A stretch of DNA of 64,000 nt, from contig NZ_RQXW01000009.1 of NCBI RefSeq assembly GCF_003957515.1, positions 1 through 64,000 on the forward strand, written 5' to 3'. The translations under genes and the position numbers were made by a program. The stretch's first letter is position 1. Each line of letters opens with the position of its first letter. The DNA is from Amphritea opalescens. Its GTDB lineage: Bacteria > Pseudomonadota > Gammaproteobacteria > Pseudomonadales > Balneatricaceae. Under the pieces are notes generated by a model. The model saw only the letters and a program-made list of their open reading frames with translations, made no database searches and was not told the origin of the DNA. Of this stretch, positions 25,652 to 35,142 are shown piece after piece.

Positions 25652-27340
25652 ATGAATGATATCTTCTATTTGATGTTACGCCGCCTGCGGCACCCTTTGA
25701 TAACGTTGATTGTTATCTATTCGGTGACGATCTTGGGCTTTGTCATGATCCCCGGTCAGGATGATCAGGGTAATGTCTGGGCGATGGATTTTTTCCACGC
25801 GATCTATTTTGTCAGTTTTATGGGATCGACCATCGGTTTTGGTGAGATCCCTTATGCTTTTACGTCGGCCCAGAGGGCTTGGACGCTCGTCACCATTTAC
25901 GGCACCGTGATTGCGTGGTTGTACTGTATCGGCTCACTGTTGGCGCTGTTACAGGAGCCGGTTTTTCGCCGGATGTTACGCCGTCGTTCATTTGCTAATG
26001 AGGTGAAAAACTTCAATGAGCCGTTTTATCTGATCTGTGGTTACGGTATTACTGGCAGTGCCATTGTTGAAAAATTGTGTGAACGCGGTATTCGTTCGGT
26101 CATTATCGATATCGATCAAGATCGGATTGATCAACTCGAAATTGACGGCTTAGTGTTGCGGGTACCGGGTCTGTGTGCCGATGCCTCCTTACCGGAGACA
26201 CTGGATGATGCCGGGCTACAGCATCCCGATTGTATCGGTGTCTTGGCACTGACCAATGATGACAATGTGAACCTGTCTATCTCGATCGCCAGTAAGCTGT
26301 TGGTGCCAGAGCGGATTGTGGTGAGCCGCACGGAGTCTGAGGTGAATGCGCGAAACTTAGCGTCCTTTGGCACCGATCATATTATCGACCCCTTTAAAGA
26401 TTATGCCGAATATCTCTCATTAGCGGCCCATGCGCCCTATACCCATCTGGTTTATGACTGGTTGGTCAATCCCTTTCATCGGCCGCTTTCCAGTGCTTAT
26501 AAACAAGCCAGTGGACGGTGGATTATCTGTGGGTTGGGACGCTTTGGTAAAGCGTTGTATCGGGAGTTCGCTAAACAGGATGTTGAGCTGGTGTTGCTAG
26601 ATGACAATGCCGCGCAATTGAAAGGCTATCGCAATACTGTGACTGGGTTAGGCACGGAGGCGGCAACGCTGCAGGCTGCCGGTATCAATGAGGCGGTGGG
26701 GATTATCGCGGGGACGCATAATGATGCAGATAACCTCTCGATTATCATGACCGCACGGGAGTTAAATCCGAAATTGATTACCGTGGTGCGTCAGAATCTG
26801 AATAGTAATACCCTGATCTATCAGAACTCTAAAGCTGATTTTATTATGGAGCCGGGCAAAATTATTGCCAACCGGATTCTGGCTAAGCTGAAAACCCCGC
26901 TGTTGCCCGCCTTTATTGAACAGATGAAATTGCAGGACGATGTTTGGGCGCACACCTTGTTAAATCGGATGAGTAGTGTAGCGGGGGATGACGAGTTGGA
27001 TAGCTGGTCGATCACCGTGAGCCCTCAGATGACACCGGCAATCTGTGCGATTACCGCGGAAGGGCTAGAGGTGAAATTGAGTCATTTGATGAAAGACCCT
27101 CGTCATCGCAAGGAACAGTTACCCTGTTTTCCCTTGATGTTTAGACGTGATGGCGAAAGTAAACTCCTGCCCGGTGAGTTGATGGTGCTTCAGGAAGGGG
27201 ATGAAATACTCTTCTGCGGGCTAGCAGCAGCGAGCAATCAGATGAGCTGGAGTATCAATAATTACAATATCTTGTTTTATCTACAGACCGGTGAAGAGCC
27301 GAGTCATAATCTGTTAGCCAAACTGTTGAAGCGAATCTAA
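25652..27340 (+). CDS. K+-channel-like membrane protein with two RCK/TrkA-N domains
   Basis: 562 residues. Residues 1-100 form a two-helix pore module; the filter reads TIGFGE (60-65) rather than the canonical TVGYGD. Two cytoplasmic NAD-binding RCK modules follow, with Rossmann glycines at GYGITG (130-135) and GLGRFG (294-299). The C-terminal region (about 450-562) fits a TrkA-C-like part. Such proteins gate K+ or other monovalent cation flux in response to nucleotides. It is likely co-transcribed with the DUF6394 gene upstream, and the EamA gene downstream overlaps it by one base (TAATG). Confidence 0.88.
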   Translation: MNDIFYLMLRRLRHPLITLIVIYSVTILGFVMIPGQDDQGNVWAMDFFHAIYFVSFMGSTIGFGEIPYAFTSAQRAWTLVTIYGTVIAWLYCIGSLLALLQEPVFRRMLRRRSFANEVKNFNEPFYLICGYGITGSAIVEKLCERGIRSVIIDIDQDRIDQLEIDGLVLRVPGLCADASLPETLDDAGLQHPDCIGVLALTNDDNVNLSISIASKLLVPERIVVSRTESEVNARNLASFGTDHIIDPFKDYAEYLSLAAHAPYTHLVYDWLVNPFHRPLSSAYKQASGRWIICGLGRFGKALYREFAKQDVELVLLDDNAAQLKGYRNTVTGLGTEAATLQAAGINEAVGIIAGTHNDADNLSIIMTARELNPKLITVVRQNLNSNTLIYQNSKADFIMEPGKIIANRILAKLKTPLLPAFIEQMKLQDDVWAHTLLNRMSSVAGDDELDSWSITVSPQMTPAICAITAEGLEVKLSHLMKDPRHRKEQLPCFPLMFRRDGESKLLPGELMVLQEGDEILFCGLAAASNQMSWSINNYNILFYLQTGEEPSHNLLAKLLKRI

Positions 27341-28239
27341 TGCCTTATTTTCTATTGACCATGACGGTGCTTTTTTGGGCCGGTAATTTTGTAACAGCTA
27401 GGGGAGTGCATGGTGACTTCCCCCCTCTGACGATGTCTTTTATGCGTTGGGGGATAGCGCTGTTAATTATTCTTCCTTTTTTACTACCACGTTTGCTGCG
27501 CAAATGGCCGCTCATTCGCGCTAATCTGCCGATTCTCAGCGTACTCTCGGTATTGAGCGTCGTCTGTTTTAACTCTTTTATCTATCTGGGTGTACAGACC
27601 ACTCAGGCGACGAATGCCACGCTGATGCAATCGGCTATCCCCATTATTATTCTGGTATTTACCTCGCTATTTTTGGGTGAAACGGTGGTTCGCCGGCAGT
27701 GGTTAGGGGTGGCTATTTCATTAGCGGGGATTATTACGCTGGTGTCTAAGGGTGATCCCGAGATATTGCGGACATTCTCGTTTAATAGCGGCGATCTTTG
27801 GATTTTGGCTGGGGTGCTTAGTTGGTCGGCGTATTCGGTGATGCTGCGTCTAAAACCGATGGATCTAGATGGCTTTACCTTTTTTGGTGTTACCGTCGTG
27901 GTGGGAGTCATCGTGCTATTTCCCTTTATGGTATGGGAGTTCATGTCAGGCGCTCGGCCGGTGTGGAATCCTCAGACCGTGTCGGCGATTATTTATATGG
28001 CGATCTGCCCGTCGATACTCGCGTATATCTTCTGGAACCGCGGGGTCGCCGAGTTAGGGCCAGCGAAAGCGGGGTTGTTTATCCACCTGATGCCGCCATT
28101 CGGTCTGATACTCTCAGTTATCTTTCTCAATGAAGCCGTGGAACCTTTCCATTTTATAGGTATCGGGCTAATATTCAGCGGCATCTATTTAGCGATCATT
28201 ACCGGTCGCAGCCAGAACGATAAAAAGTCACCCGCCTAG
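27340..28239 (+). CDS. EamA/DMT superfamily transporter
   Basis: 299 residues with ten hydrophobic segments in two EamA repeats. The first starts FLLTMTVLFWAGNFVTARG and the second 'DLWILAGVLSWSAYSVMLRL'. This family exports metabolites such as amino acids; the substrate cannot be told. Its start overlaps the stop of the RCK channel gene by one base, implying co-translation, although the two functions are not obviously linked. Confidence 0.9.
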   Translation: MPYFLLTMTVLFWAGNFVTARGVHGDFPPLTMSFMRWGIALLIILPFLLPRLLRKWPLIRANLPILSVLSVLSVVCFNSFIYLGVQTTQATNATLMQSAIPIIILVFTSLFLGETVVRRQWLGVAISLAGIITLVSKGDPEILRTFSFNSGDLWILAGVLSWSAYSVMLRLKPMDLDGFTFFGVTVVVGVIVLFPFMVWEFMSGARPVWNPQTVSAIIYMAICPSILAYIFWNRGVAELGPAKAGLFIHLMPPFGLILSVIFLNEAVEPFHFIGIGLIFSGIYLAIITGRSQNDKKSPA

Positions 28240-28281
28240 GTAAACCATGGCCAAGTGGCTCACTAAAACAAAGGAGTTTCT

Positions 28282-29163
28282 ATGCGTACACTGTTGGTTT
28301 CATTTTTTGCACTGATTATCAGCTTCGGTCTGATAGTCCCTGATGCTGAAGCGAAACGATTTGGGGGAGGTTTTAGCTTTGGTAAATCCTATTCAACCCC
28401 TAAACGAGTTCAACCTGCAGCACCAACGCAGCAAAAAGCCGCACCAACAGGTAGTAGTGCTAAGGCTGCGGGTCAGCCGCGCCGTAGTGGCTTTGGTGGT
28501 TTGATGGGTGGTTTATTAGCGGGTGGATTACTGGCTGCGCTGTTTATGGGCGGTGCCTTTGATGGTATCCAGTTCATGGATATTCTGCTGATCGGTTTGT
28601 TGATTTTTGCGGCGATTAAAATCTTCTCTGCGATGAAGAAACCCTCTCAGCCACAATATGCCGGCGCTCAGCATCGTCAAGCGTCTGACGTATCAGAAAC
28701 CCCAGAAACGCCTACTTATCAGAATGATGCTCCGGCTGCGACTGCAGCTCCGGCTTCAGACGCTGGGTTTGAATTTGCAGCGGGCGAACTGCAATTGCCT
28801 GAATGGTTTAACGAGCAAGCCTTTTTGGAAGGTGCGAAAGGTCACTTCAGTCATCTGCAGAATGCTTGGGATAATAGTGACTGGGATGATATTAAGACCT
28901 ACACCACCCCTGAATTACTGGCAACACTGCAAGAGGAGCGGGCCAAGCAAACCGATGGTCAGAAGACCGAAGTTGTTTCTGTGATGGCTGAATTGGCGAA
29001 CTTTATCGATAACGGTGATCACGTTGTCGCGTCGATTAACTTTTATGGCTGGCTGAAAGAAGACAGTGATGAAACCACCGAGTTTAGCGAAATCTGGCAT
29101 CTGCGTCGGGATATGGATGGCGCCGATACTAACTGGGTGATTGTGGGTATCCAGCAGCCTTAA
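28282..29163 (+). CDS. Tim44-like domain membrane protein
   Basis: 293 residues. Signal or anchor peptide at 1-24 (LLVSFFALIISFGLIVPDAEA), a Gly/Phe and Pro/Ala-rich stretch (RFGGGFSFGKSYS), a Gly-rich hydrophobic pair (GGLMGGLLAGGLLAALFMGG and FMDILLIGLLIFAAIKIF), then a low-complexity linker and a C-terminal Tim44/MRP-L45 domain from about residue 175 (FLEGAKGHFSHLQNAWDNSD to IWHLRRDMDG). Bacterial members lie at the inner membrane; their function is unclear. ATG after AAAGGAG. Confidence 0.87.
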   Translation: MRTLLVSFFALIISFGLIVPDAEAKRFGGGFSFGKSYSTPKRVQPAAPTQQKAAPTGSSAKAAGQPRRSGFGGLMGGLLAGGLLAALFMGGAFDGIQFMDILLIGLLIFAAIKIFSAMKKPSQPQYAGAQHRQASDVSETPETPTYQNDAPAATAAPASDAGFEFAAGELQLPEWFNEQAFLEGAKGHFSHLQNAWDNSDWDDIKTYTTPELLATLQEERAKQTDGQKTEVVSVMAELANFIDNGDHVVASINFYGWLKEDSDETTEFSEIWHLRRDMDGADTNWVIVGIQQP

Positions 29164-29204
29164 TCGGCTGAACTTATTGGCTTAAATCATCATTAAGCAA
29201 CATT

Positions 29205-29234
29205 AAAAAACGCAGCCATGAGCTGCGTTTTTTT
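29205..29234. terminator. Bidirectional terminator between the Tim44-like gene and yaaA
   Basis: AAAAAACGCAGC, loop CATGA, GCTGCGTTTTTTT. A and T tracts on both sides let it serve both convergent genes. Confidence 0.9.
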
Positions 29235-29262
29235 GTGCTAGCGAAAGCAGAAAGCGGGCACG

Positions 29263-30036
29263 TTATGCCTCTTTACGGGTAAAGACCCAGGTGTCGCCTT
29301 TGGATTGATCTTCATCATATTGATATCCGGCGAGGTCGAACTGCTTCAGTTGTTCAGCATCATTGATGCGATTTTTGATCGCGTAGCGACACATAAGACC
29401 ACGGGCTTTTTTGGCATAGAAGCTGATGATTTTATATTGGCCATTTTTCCAGTCTTTGAACACCGGCGTAATGATGCGACCGTCTAATGCTTTAGGCTTC
29501 ACGGATTTGAAGTATTCATTGGACGCTAGGTTAACCAGTACGGGATTAGCGTTATCGGCTAACGCTTGGTTCAGATCGTCAGTGACGATATTGCCCCAGA
29601 AGGCATAGAGATCTTTACCCCGAGGGTTGCTGAGTTTTGTTCCCATCTCTAACCGGTAGGGCTGCATGAGGTCCAGCGGTTTAAGTACGCCATAAAGGCC
29701 GGAGAGAATACGCAGGTGTTGCTGAGTGAAGGTTAGGTCTTCATCGTTGAAGTCATCAGCGTTCAGGCCACTATACACATCGCCATTAAAGGCTAAGATG
29801 GCCTGTTTGGCATTGTCGGGCGTAAAGGACTCAGACCAGCTTTCATAGCGGGCGACGTTGAGTGCTGAGAGCTTATCGCTGAGTTTCATTAGCTCAGCAA
29901 TATCCTGTACCGAGTATCGGCGTAACTGCTCAATGAGTTCTGCGGACTGATCCAGGTGCTGTGGCTGTGTGTAACGCTCGGTGGTGGCCGGCGTATCGTA
30001 ATCGAGATTTTTTGCGGGGGAAATAACCAGTAGCAT
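29263..30036 (-). CDS. yaaA: Peroxide stress protein YaaA
   Basis: 257 residues, full length for the YaaA/UPF0246 family. It begins [16 protein letters not shown], with '[19 protein letters not shown]' and [20 protein letters not shown] in the middle and '[19 protein letters not shown]' near the end. E. coli YaaA lowers intracellular free iron during hydrogen peroxide stress and has a DNA-binding fold. It is monocistronic here. Confidence 0.95.
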   Translation of the reverse strand: MLLVISPAKNLDYDTPATTERYTQPQHLDQSAELIEQLRRYSVQDIAELMKLSDKLSALNVARYESWSESFTPDNAKQAILAFNGDVYSGLNADDFNDEDLTFTQQHLRILSGLYGVLKPLDLMQPYRLEMGTKLSNPRGKDLYAFWGNIVTDDLNQALADNANPVLVNLASNEYFKSVKPKALDGRIITPVFKDWKNGQYKIISFYAKKARGLMCRYAIKNRINDAEQLKQFDLAGYQYDEDQSKGDTWVFTRKEA

Positions 30037-30079
30037 AGTCTTCTAGCTTCATTGTCTGATAATGACTTGATCCTAAACT

Positions 30080-30108
30080 AAAAAGGCCAGCTCTGGAAAG
30101 AGCTGGCC
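30080..30108 (-). terminator. Terminator after the DUF2789 gene
   Basis: A 10-bp perfect stem, GGCCAGCTCT / AGAGCTGGCC with a 4-base loop, followed on the minus strand by TTTTT. It lies about 55 bases after the DUF2789 stop. Confidence 0.85.
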
Positions 30109-30163
30109 CGATTAGTTCTATTTATTAGCCTGATAGTTAGCCATCTGGCTATGATTTTAGCGC

Positions 30164-30397
30164 TTAAGCATGCAGCCTAGTATTCAGGTCATCCACGACT
30201 TCGCTCCAGTCTGAATCACGGTCCAAGCATTCTTGGATAAAATTGGCTTGGCTATCGCTCCAGAACGGCGCTTCATTCAACTTAACGTCTTGGTTGGACA
30301 AGGTGTGCGTGCGGATAAACTGATCAATATAGGCATCATCATTAGGCATACCTAATTGTGCGAAGAGAGCATTAATCGTATGTGCTGATCTGTCCAT
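30164..30397 (-). CDS. DUF2789 family protein
   Basis: 77 residues, acidic and helical: HTINALFAQLGMPNDDAYID, then APFWSDSQANFIQECLDRD. It is a short conserved gammaproteobacterial family of unknown function. The full-length match to the family pattern and its own terminator support it as a real gene. Confidence 0.85.
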   Translation of the reverse strand: MDRSAHTINALFAQLGMPNDDAYIDQFIRTHTLSNQDVKLNEAPFWSDSQANFIQECLDRDSDWSEVVDDLNTRLHA

Positions 30398-30498
30398 CTC
30401 AACCTCTATAAATGTAGTTAATTGCAGCCTCTTTAGTTTTGGCTAGGGTGGTGCTTTTGTCAATGCATCCTTAGCTTAGCCCTAGCGTTAACTTGATT

Positions 30499-30828
30499 TT
30501 AATCAGGTTTGCTACGGTCTCCTGGTTTGCTGGGTATGGTTCGGTGCTTCTCGAGTTTTTGCTTTTCATCTAGTTTGATATAGATCGCTAACGAGCCAAA
30601 GGTACCGATCGCCACCAAAACCGCGATGATGTAGGGATTGGAATTTTCATTGCCAACCGCGCGGGTATACATCGCTGACACTATCAGGCCGCCAATAAAG
30701 CAGAAGACGGACATAATTAGGTTGCTCACAATGGTGCCAGGCTGTCGATCCGGTGCCCGTCGCAGCATGATAAACAGGGTAACGAGTAGGGAGCCGAGCA
30801 CGATACAGGATGGGATAATCGATGACAT
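30499..30828 (-). CDS. Small membrane protein, unknown
   Basis: 109 residues with three hydrophobic helices (IIPSCIVLGSLLVTLFIML, IVSNLIMSVFCFIGGLIVSA, YIIAVLVAIGTFGSLAIYI) and a charged C-terminal tail (KLDEKQKLEKHRTIPSKPGD). I do not recognise a family. A terminator-bounded DUF2789 gene follows 101 bp later. Confidence 0.65.
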   Translation of the reverse strand: MSSIIPSCIVLGSLLVTLFIMLRRAPDRQPGTIVSNLIMSVFCFIGGLIVSAMYTRAVGNENSNPYIIAVLVAIGTFGSLAIYIKLDEKQKLEKHRTIPSKPGDRSKPD

Positions 30829-30984
30829 AATGATTCCTTACATTAGAGATGGCTATTTGTACCACCGATCAGCATTTGAAAAAACCCTTGTCGTCATTTC
30901 AAGCGCTATTACATAGGCCATACGGTTAATTTTCTTGTATTATATAGCCCACATTTCGTTAGATTCAGTATAAAAGATAATCAA

Positions 30985-32268
30985 ATGACCAAACAGACCG
31001 TTCTGACCGGTATTACGACTTCCGGTACCCCGCACATTGGTAACTATTTAGGTGCTATCAAGCCTGCTATTGAGGCGAGCCTAAACAGTAATAATGACAG
31101 TTACTTCTTTCTCGCCGATTTTCATGCGCTGATCAAATGCCATGATCCTGATCGGGTAGCACGTTCTACCCGCGAAATCGCCGCGACCTGGCTGGCATTG
31201 GGGTTGGATATCGATAAAGCGACCTTCTACCGGCAGACGGATATTCCTGAAATTACCGAGTTAGCTTGGATTCTCACCTGCATGACCTCGAAGGGGTTGA
31301 TGAACCGAGCGCACGCTTATAAAGGCTCGGTTGATGCTAACCGTGAAGCCGGTCGTCAGGATGATGACGATATCACCATGGGGCTGTTTAGTTACCCGGT
31401 TTTGATGGCGGCGGATATCTTGATGTTTAACGCCGATATTATTCCGGTGGGTAAAGATCAGATCCAACATATTGAGATGGCGCGGGATATTGCCGGCCGT
31501 TTTAACCATACCTATGGCACGCTATTTAATCTGCCGGAAGCTCAGGTTGATGAGCAAACTCAACTGATTCCAGGGCTAGATGGCCGCAAGATGTCTAAGA
31601 GTTATGACAACACTATTCCGTTGTTCAGCAGCTCGGATGATCTGTATAAATTGATTAAACAGATCAAAACTGATGCCCTGCAACCGGGCGAGCCAAAAGA
31701 CGCGGATAACAGCACGATCTTCCAGTTGTATGCCAACTTCGCGTCATCGGCAGAGCAGGCGCAGATGCGCGCTAAGTTTGAGAACGGTATTGGCTGGGGC
31801 GATGCTAAAAAAGAGTTGTTTGAATACTTGGATAGCTACCTGAGCCAACCGCGAGAAGAATATAACCGCCTGATGGGTGATCTTGGTTATGTCGAAGAGC
31901 AGTTGCTGAAAGGCGCCGACAAAGCCCGTCAGGTTGCTGCGCCGATGTTGGAAAAAGCGCGGGTTTCGGTGGGTATTCGTCCATTGAACTGGCAGGAGAG
32001 TCCGGCTCCACAGGAAGAAGCCAAACAAGAGAAAGAGCAATCGGCTGAACAGGTTGCCCGTGCCGAAGAGGGACGTCGTCGTGCGATTCTGATGCAGCTT
32101 AAACCGTTGCTAGATCGGGTGAATAATGCAGCGGATAAAGCTCAGGAAGCGGCCTTATTGATTGCTGAAAAAGAACAGCAAGTCGCTAGTTTGAAAAAGA
32201 AAGCCAAACAGAAGGCGCAGAATGAACTGGATTTTCTGCGTGAAGAACTGTCTGGCTTACTTGGCTAA
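30985..32268 (+). CDS. trpS: Tryptophanyl-tRNA synthetase, long form
   Basis: Class I aminoacyl-tRNA synthetase charging tRNA-Trp. The HIGH motif is PHIGN at residues 16-20 and KMSKS is exact at 202-206. Standard bacterial TrpS is about 334 residues; this one has 427. The extra ~80 residues at the C-terminus are charged and heptad-like (EEAKQEKEQSAEQVARAEEG, then AALLIAEKEQQVASLKKKAK) and probably form a coiled coil. It may be co-transcribed with the sulfurtransferase 32 bp downstream. Confidence 0.96.
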   Translation: MTKQTVLTGITTSGTPHIGNYLGAIKPAIEASLNSNNDSYFFLADFHALIKCHDPDRVARSTREIAATWLALGLDIDKATFYRQTDIPEITELAWILTCMTSKGLMNRAHAYKGSVDANREAGRQDDDDITMGLFSYPVLMAADILMFNADIIPVGKDQIQHIEMARDIAGRFNHTYGTLFNLPEAQVDEQTQLIPGLDGRKMSKSYDNTIPLFSSSDDLYKLIKQIKTDALQPGEPKDADNSTIFQLYANFASSAEQAQMRAKFENGIGWGDAKKELFEYLDSYLSQPREEYNRLMGDLGYVEEQLLKGADKARQVAAPMLEKARVSVGIRPLNWQESPAPQEEAKQEKEQSAEQVARAEEGRRRAILMQLKPLLDRVNNAADKAQEAALLIAEKEQQVASLKKKAKQKAQNELDFLREELSGLLG

Positions 32269-32300
32269 TAACGTCCATTAGATTGAAAGGAGAAGGTTCC

Positions 32301-33152
32301 ATGTTGACTACCCTGATATCAGTATCAGCGTTGGCTGATCGGCTGGATGATAACGATATGACCACGGTCGTATTGGATTGTCGTTCATCGCTCATGGACC
32401 ATGATCAAGGTCGACGCTTCTATGGGGAAGGGCATATCCCTTCGGCTGTTTTTATCGATCTAGAAACGGAGCTATCGTCACCTATTACGGCGTACAGCGG
32501 CCGTCACCCATTGCCCGATTTTACCGAGCTAGCCGCGATACTGCGTGGTGCCGGTGTCAACTCGACCACTCAGGTTGTGGTCTATGATGACTGTGGTGGG
32601 GCGATGGCCGCGCGTGCATGGTGGTTAATCCGCCTGCTTGGCCATGCGGCGGTCGCGGTATTGGATGGTGGCTATCCCGCCTGGTTGGCTGCGGGTTATC
32701 CAGTGACGGATCAGGTTGCCGAGGTGATACCGGGCGATTTTTCCGGCGTGCCTGATCTCAGTATGATCGTGCCGTTACAACAGGTGGCCGATGTGCCGAC
32801 TAAGGGGATGCTGATCGATGCGCGTAGCGCTGAGCGTTACCGTGGCGAACAGGAGCCTATTGATCCGGTTGCGGGGCATATTCCGGGAGCGTTTAATCGA
32901 CCGCTGCAGCAAAACTTGACGGCCGATGGATTGTTTAAGTCGGCAGCCGTCTTGCAACAGGAATGGCGTCAGTTGATCGGTGGTTTTCAACCGCAACAGA
33001 TCGTTCACTACTGTGGCTCAGGGGTGACGGCCTGTCATAACCTCTTAGCGATGGAGCATGCAGGCTTGGCGGGCGCTAAAGTCTACCCTGGCTCTTGGAG
33101 TGAGTGGGTCCGTGACCCGCAGCGGCCGGTCGCAACCGGCGAAGCACCGTAG
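32301..33152 (+). CDS. sseA: 3-mercaptopyruvate sulfurtransferase-type rhodanese
   Basis: 283 residues with two rhodanese domains. The catalytic loop in the second is CGSGVTA with Cys238; CG[ST]GVT marks mercaptopyruvate sulfurtransferases rather than thiosulfate ones (CRKGVT). The first, non-catalytic domain contains GHIPSAVFIDLE and DGGYPAWLAAGYP. ATG after AAAGGAGAAGG is a very strong start. It lies 32 bp after trpS. Confidence 0.92.
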   Translation: MLTTLISVSALADRLDDNDMTTVVLDCRSSLMDHDQGRRFYGEGHIPSAVFIDLETELSSPITAYSGRHPLPDFTELAAILRGAGVNSTTQVVVYDDCGGAMAARAWWLIRLLGHAAVAVLDGGYPAWLAAGYPVTDQVAEVIPGDFSGVPDLSMIVPLQQVADVPTKGMLIDARSAERYRGEQEPIDPVAGHIPGAFNRPLQQNLTADGLFKSAAVLQQEWRQLIGGFQPQQIVHYCGSGVTACHNLLAMEHAGLAGAKVYPGSWSEWVRDPQRPVATGEAP

Positions 33153-33168
33153 CGCTGAAATCCATAAA

Positions 33169-33549
33169 ATGGATTATGAGGCGACCCGCCTGTATATGTT
33201 AAGTCTTCCCGCGGCTTGGGAGGACTTCCCCTTTTATCCCCATATCGCGGTGATGAAAATCCGTCACAAGATGTTCGCCACACTTTCGGTTGATGGTGAT
33301 ATTGCGCGTATGAATCTTAAATGTGATCCTGCAGAAGCGCAGATGCTAAGAGATATTTTTAGCGCAGTGCTGCCGGGTTATCATATGAATAAACGCCACT
33401 GGAATACGGTCTTACTCGATGGCAGCATCCCTGCAGGGGAGTTGCAGCGTATGATCGACCGCTCGTATGGTTTGGTGGTGAAGGGATTACCGCGTAAAGA
33501 TCGCCTGCCGCTAGAGCTGCAATATGGTGCCGAGCGGTTATATCGCTAG
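33169..33549 (+). CDS. MmcQ/YjbR family protein
   Basis: 126 residues of the MmcQ/YjbR CyaY-like fold: AAWEDFPFYPHIAVMKIRHK near the start, 'MNKRHWNTVLLDGSIPAGEL' and a C-terminal 'DRSYGLVVKGLPRK'. The family has DNA-binding-like proteins with unclear function. The ATG giving MDYEATRLYMLSLP is used because upstream codons overlap the sulfurtransferase gene in another frame. It starts 16 bp after that gene and is likely in the same operon. Confidence 0.87.
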   Translation: MDYEATRLYMLSLPAAWEDFPFYPHIAVMKIRHKMFATLSVDGDIARMNLKCDPAEAQMLRDIFSAVLPGYHMNKRHWNTVLLDGSIPAGELQRMIDRSYGLVVKGLPRKDRLPLELQYGAERLYR

Positions 33550-33718
33550 GGCTTGGTCGGCTCGTCTGTTTGGAACGAAAAAACCGGTGTGATCAATGCT
33601 GAATCGAGGGGGCTGCACTCCATCGATCTGTTTTATTGAGCTCATTGAAAAGCAATACTTACTTTCTGCCATTAGATTTATATACTGGTGAAAAATGATA
33701 CCCACAATGGAGTTCGTT

Positions 33719-34642
33719 ATGACCCGCTTTCAGTCAGGTGTTGTTGCTGAGGCTAACACCGACGCCCAATTTATTACCCTTAATATGGTGCGTTCAGCGG
33801 ACGCAGTCGCGCATTTACGCAAAGTATTAGCGGAGATTCCCGCAACCGAAGCGCAGTTTCGCCAGCAGTATCCCGACGCTGATTTTCATATCACCGTTGC
33901 TATCGGTAGCGAGTATTGGGATCAATTGAGTCCGGCGCAACGGCCCGCTGAGTTGGCTGCGTTTCCCGTCTTTAATCACGGGGATATCAAGGCTGTGCAT
34001 ACACCGGTTGATCTATTGCTGCATATCCGTTCTGAACGCCATGATCTGAACTATCAGGCGAGTGTGATGTTAACCAGTCGCTTGGGTGATGATGCAACCC
34101 TAGTCGAAGAGATGCATGGGTTTCGCTACTTTGAGATGCGTGACATGACGGGCTTTGTCGATGGCACGGAAAATCCGCAAGGGGATGATCGTATTCAAGT
34201 GGCCGTAGTGGGTGATGAAGACCCCAATTTTGCCGGTGGCAGCTATATTCATCTGCAGCGCTATGAGCATGATCTCGACGCGTGGAATAAGATCAGTGTT
34301 AAGCAGCAGGAAGATATTTTCGGTCGTACCAAAGAGGATAACATTGAGTATGATGGTGCCGATAAAGCGGCCTTTGCACATACTAAAAGAACATCCTTGA
34401 AAGATGCCGAGGGTAACTCTATCGAGATCCTACGGCATAGTATGCCCTATGGTGATCTGACCCGCAGAGGATTGATGTTTATTGCCTATGGCTGTTCAGC
34501 TGCACCGTTCACAAAAATGCTTGAAAGTATGATTATGGGCGATGAGGCGGGTCATCATGATCATTTGCTGGATTATACTCAGGCGTTAACCGGTCAGGCT
34601 TTCTTTGCCCCTTCGGTGGCATGGTTGGAAAAGTTAGCTTGA
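33719..34642 (+). CDS. Dyp-type haem peroxidase (YfeX-like)
   Basis: Haem peroxidase of 307 residues. The hallmark distal motif GFVDG (residues 145-149) is followed by TENPQGDD. A histidine in ILRHSMPYG and an arginine in the following TRRGLMFI fit the haem pocket. It has no signal peptide, so it is cytoplasmic, as for YfeX (B-type). ATG with GGAG 6 bases upstream; an ATG eight codons earlier is possible. It is monocistronic. Confidence 0.93.
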   Translation: MTRFQSGVVAEANTDAQFITLNMVRSADAVAHLRKVLAEIPATEAQFRQQYPDADFHITVAIGSEYWDQLSPAQRPAELAAFPVFNHGDIKAVHTPVDLLLHIRSERHDLNYQASVMLTSRLGDDATLVEEMHGFRYFEMRDMTGFVDGTENPQGDDRIQVAVVGDEDPNFAGGSYIHLQRYEHDLDAWNKISVKQQEDIFGRTKEDNIEYDGADKAAFAHTKRTSLKDAEGNSIEILRHSMPYGDLTRRGLMFIAYGCSAAPFTKMLESMIMGDEAGHHDHLLDYTQALTGQAFFAPSVAWLEKLA

Positions 34643-34838
34643 AACACTATCTTTAAAAGCTATCTTTAAAGCTGTCATAAGTTTGTCAAACAGACTGGAT
34701 AGACTACACTTACAGAATAGTAATATTCTGGATGATCAGGAGATTAAAGCGGCGGCTTAATCGTTGTAGCTCACGTAGATGAGCACCATGATTGGGCTGT
34801 TAAAAAGTAAAGTGCGAAAATAAGAAGAGGAGCCCATT

Positions 34839-35036
34839 ATGCATGCAGAGGCGATACAAAGAACAATTGCGGTATTAGGTGTTGACGGTGAAAACTTTGA
34901 GGTGGATGGCCATTTTGAAGGCGATGAACGAAAAGCGCGTTGGTATACAGTCAAGAAGCTAAGTGATGGTCAGGTCTTTGTCGATCATCTGCCAACCTTC
35001 CCTAGTCATGATGAGATTCGCCGAATGGCATCCTAA
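34839..35036 (+). CDS. Short conserved-looking protein, unknown
   Basis: 65 residues, acidic with mixed charge: TIAVLGVDGENFEVDGHFEG, then WYTVKKLSDGQVFVDHLP. Its strong ribosome site (AGAGGAGCC) and the clean terminator downstream support expression. I do not recognise the family. Confidence 0.6.
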   Translation: MHAEAIQRTIAVLGVDGENFEVDGHFEGDERKARWYTVKKLSDGQVFVDHLPTFPSHDEIRRMAS

Positions 35037-35088
35037 TGAGGATGTAGTTTTGTGATTAAAGTTGCATTAACACAATAGCTGCACATAT

Positions 35089-35115
35089 AAAAACCGGGCC
35101 TAGCCCGGTTTTTTA
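35089..35115. terminator. Bidirectional terminator between the 65-residue gene and cysK
   Basis: AAAACCGGGC, loop CTA, GCCCGGTTTTTT. It can serve both convergent genes. Confidence 0.9.
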
Positions 35116-35142
35116 GTAATTGCTATATAGCAGTTCGGTTTA

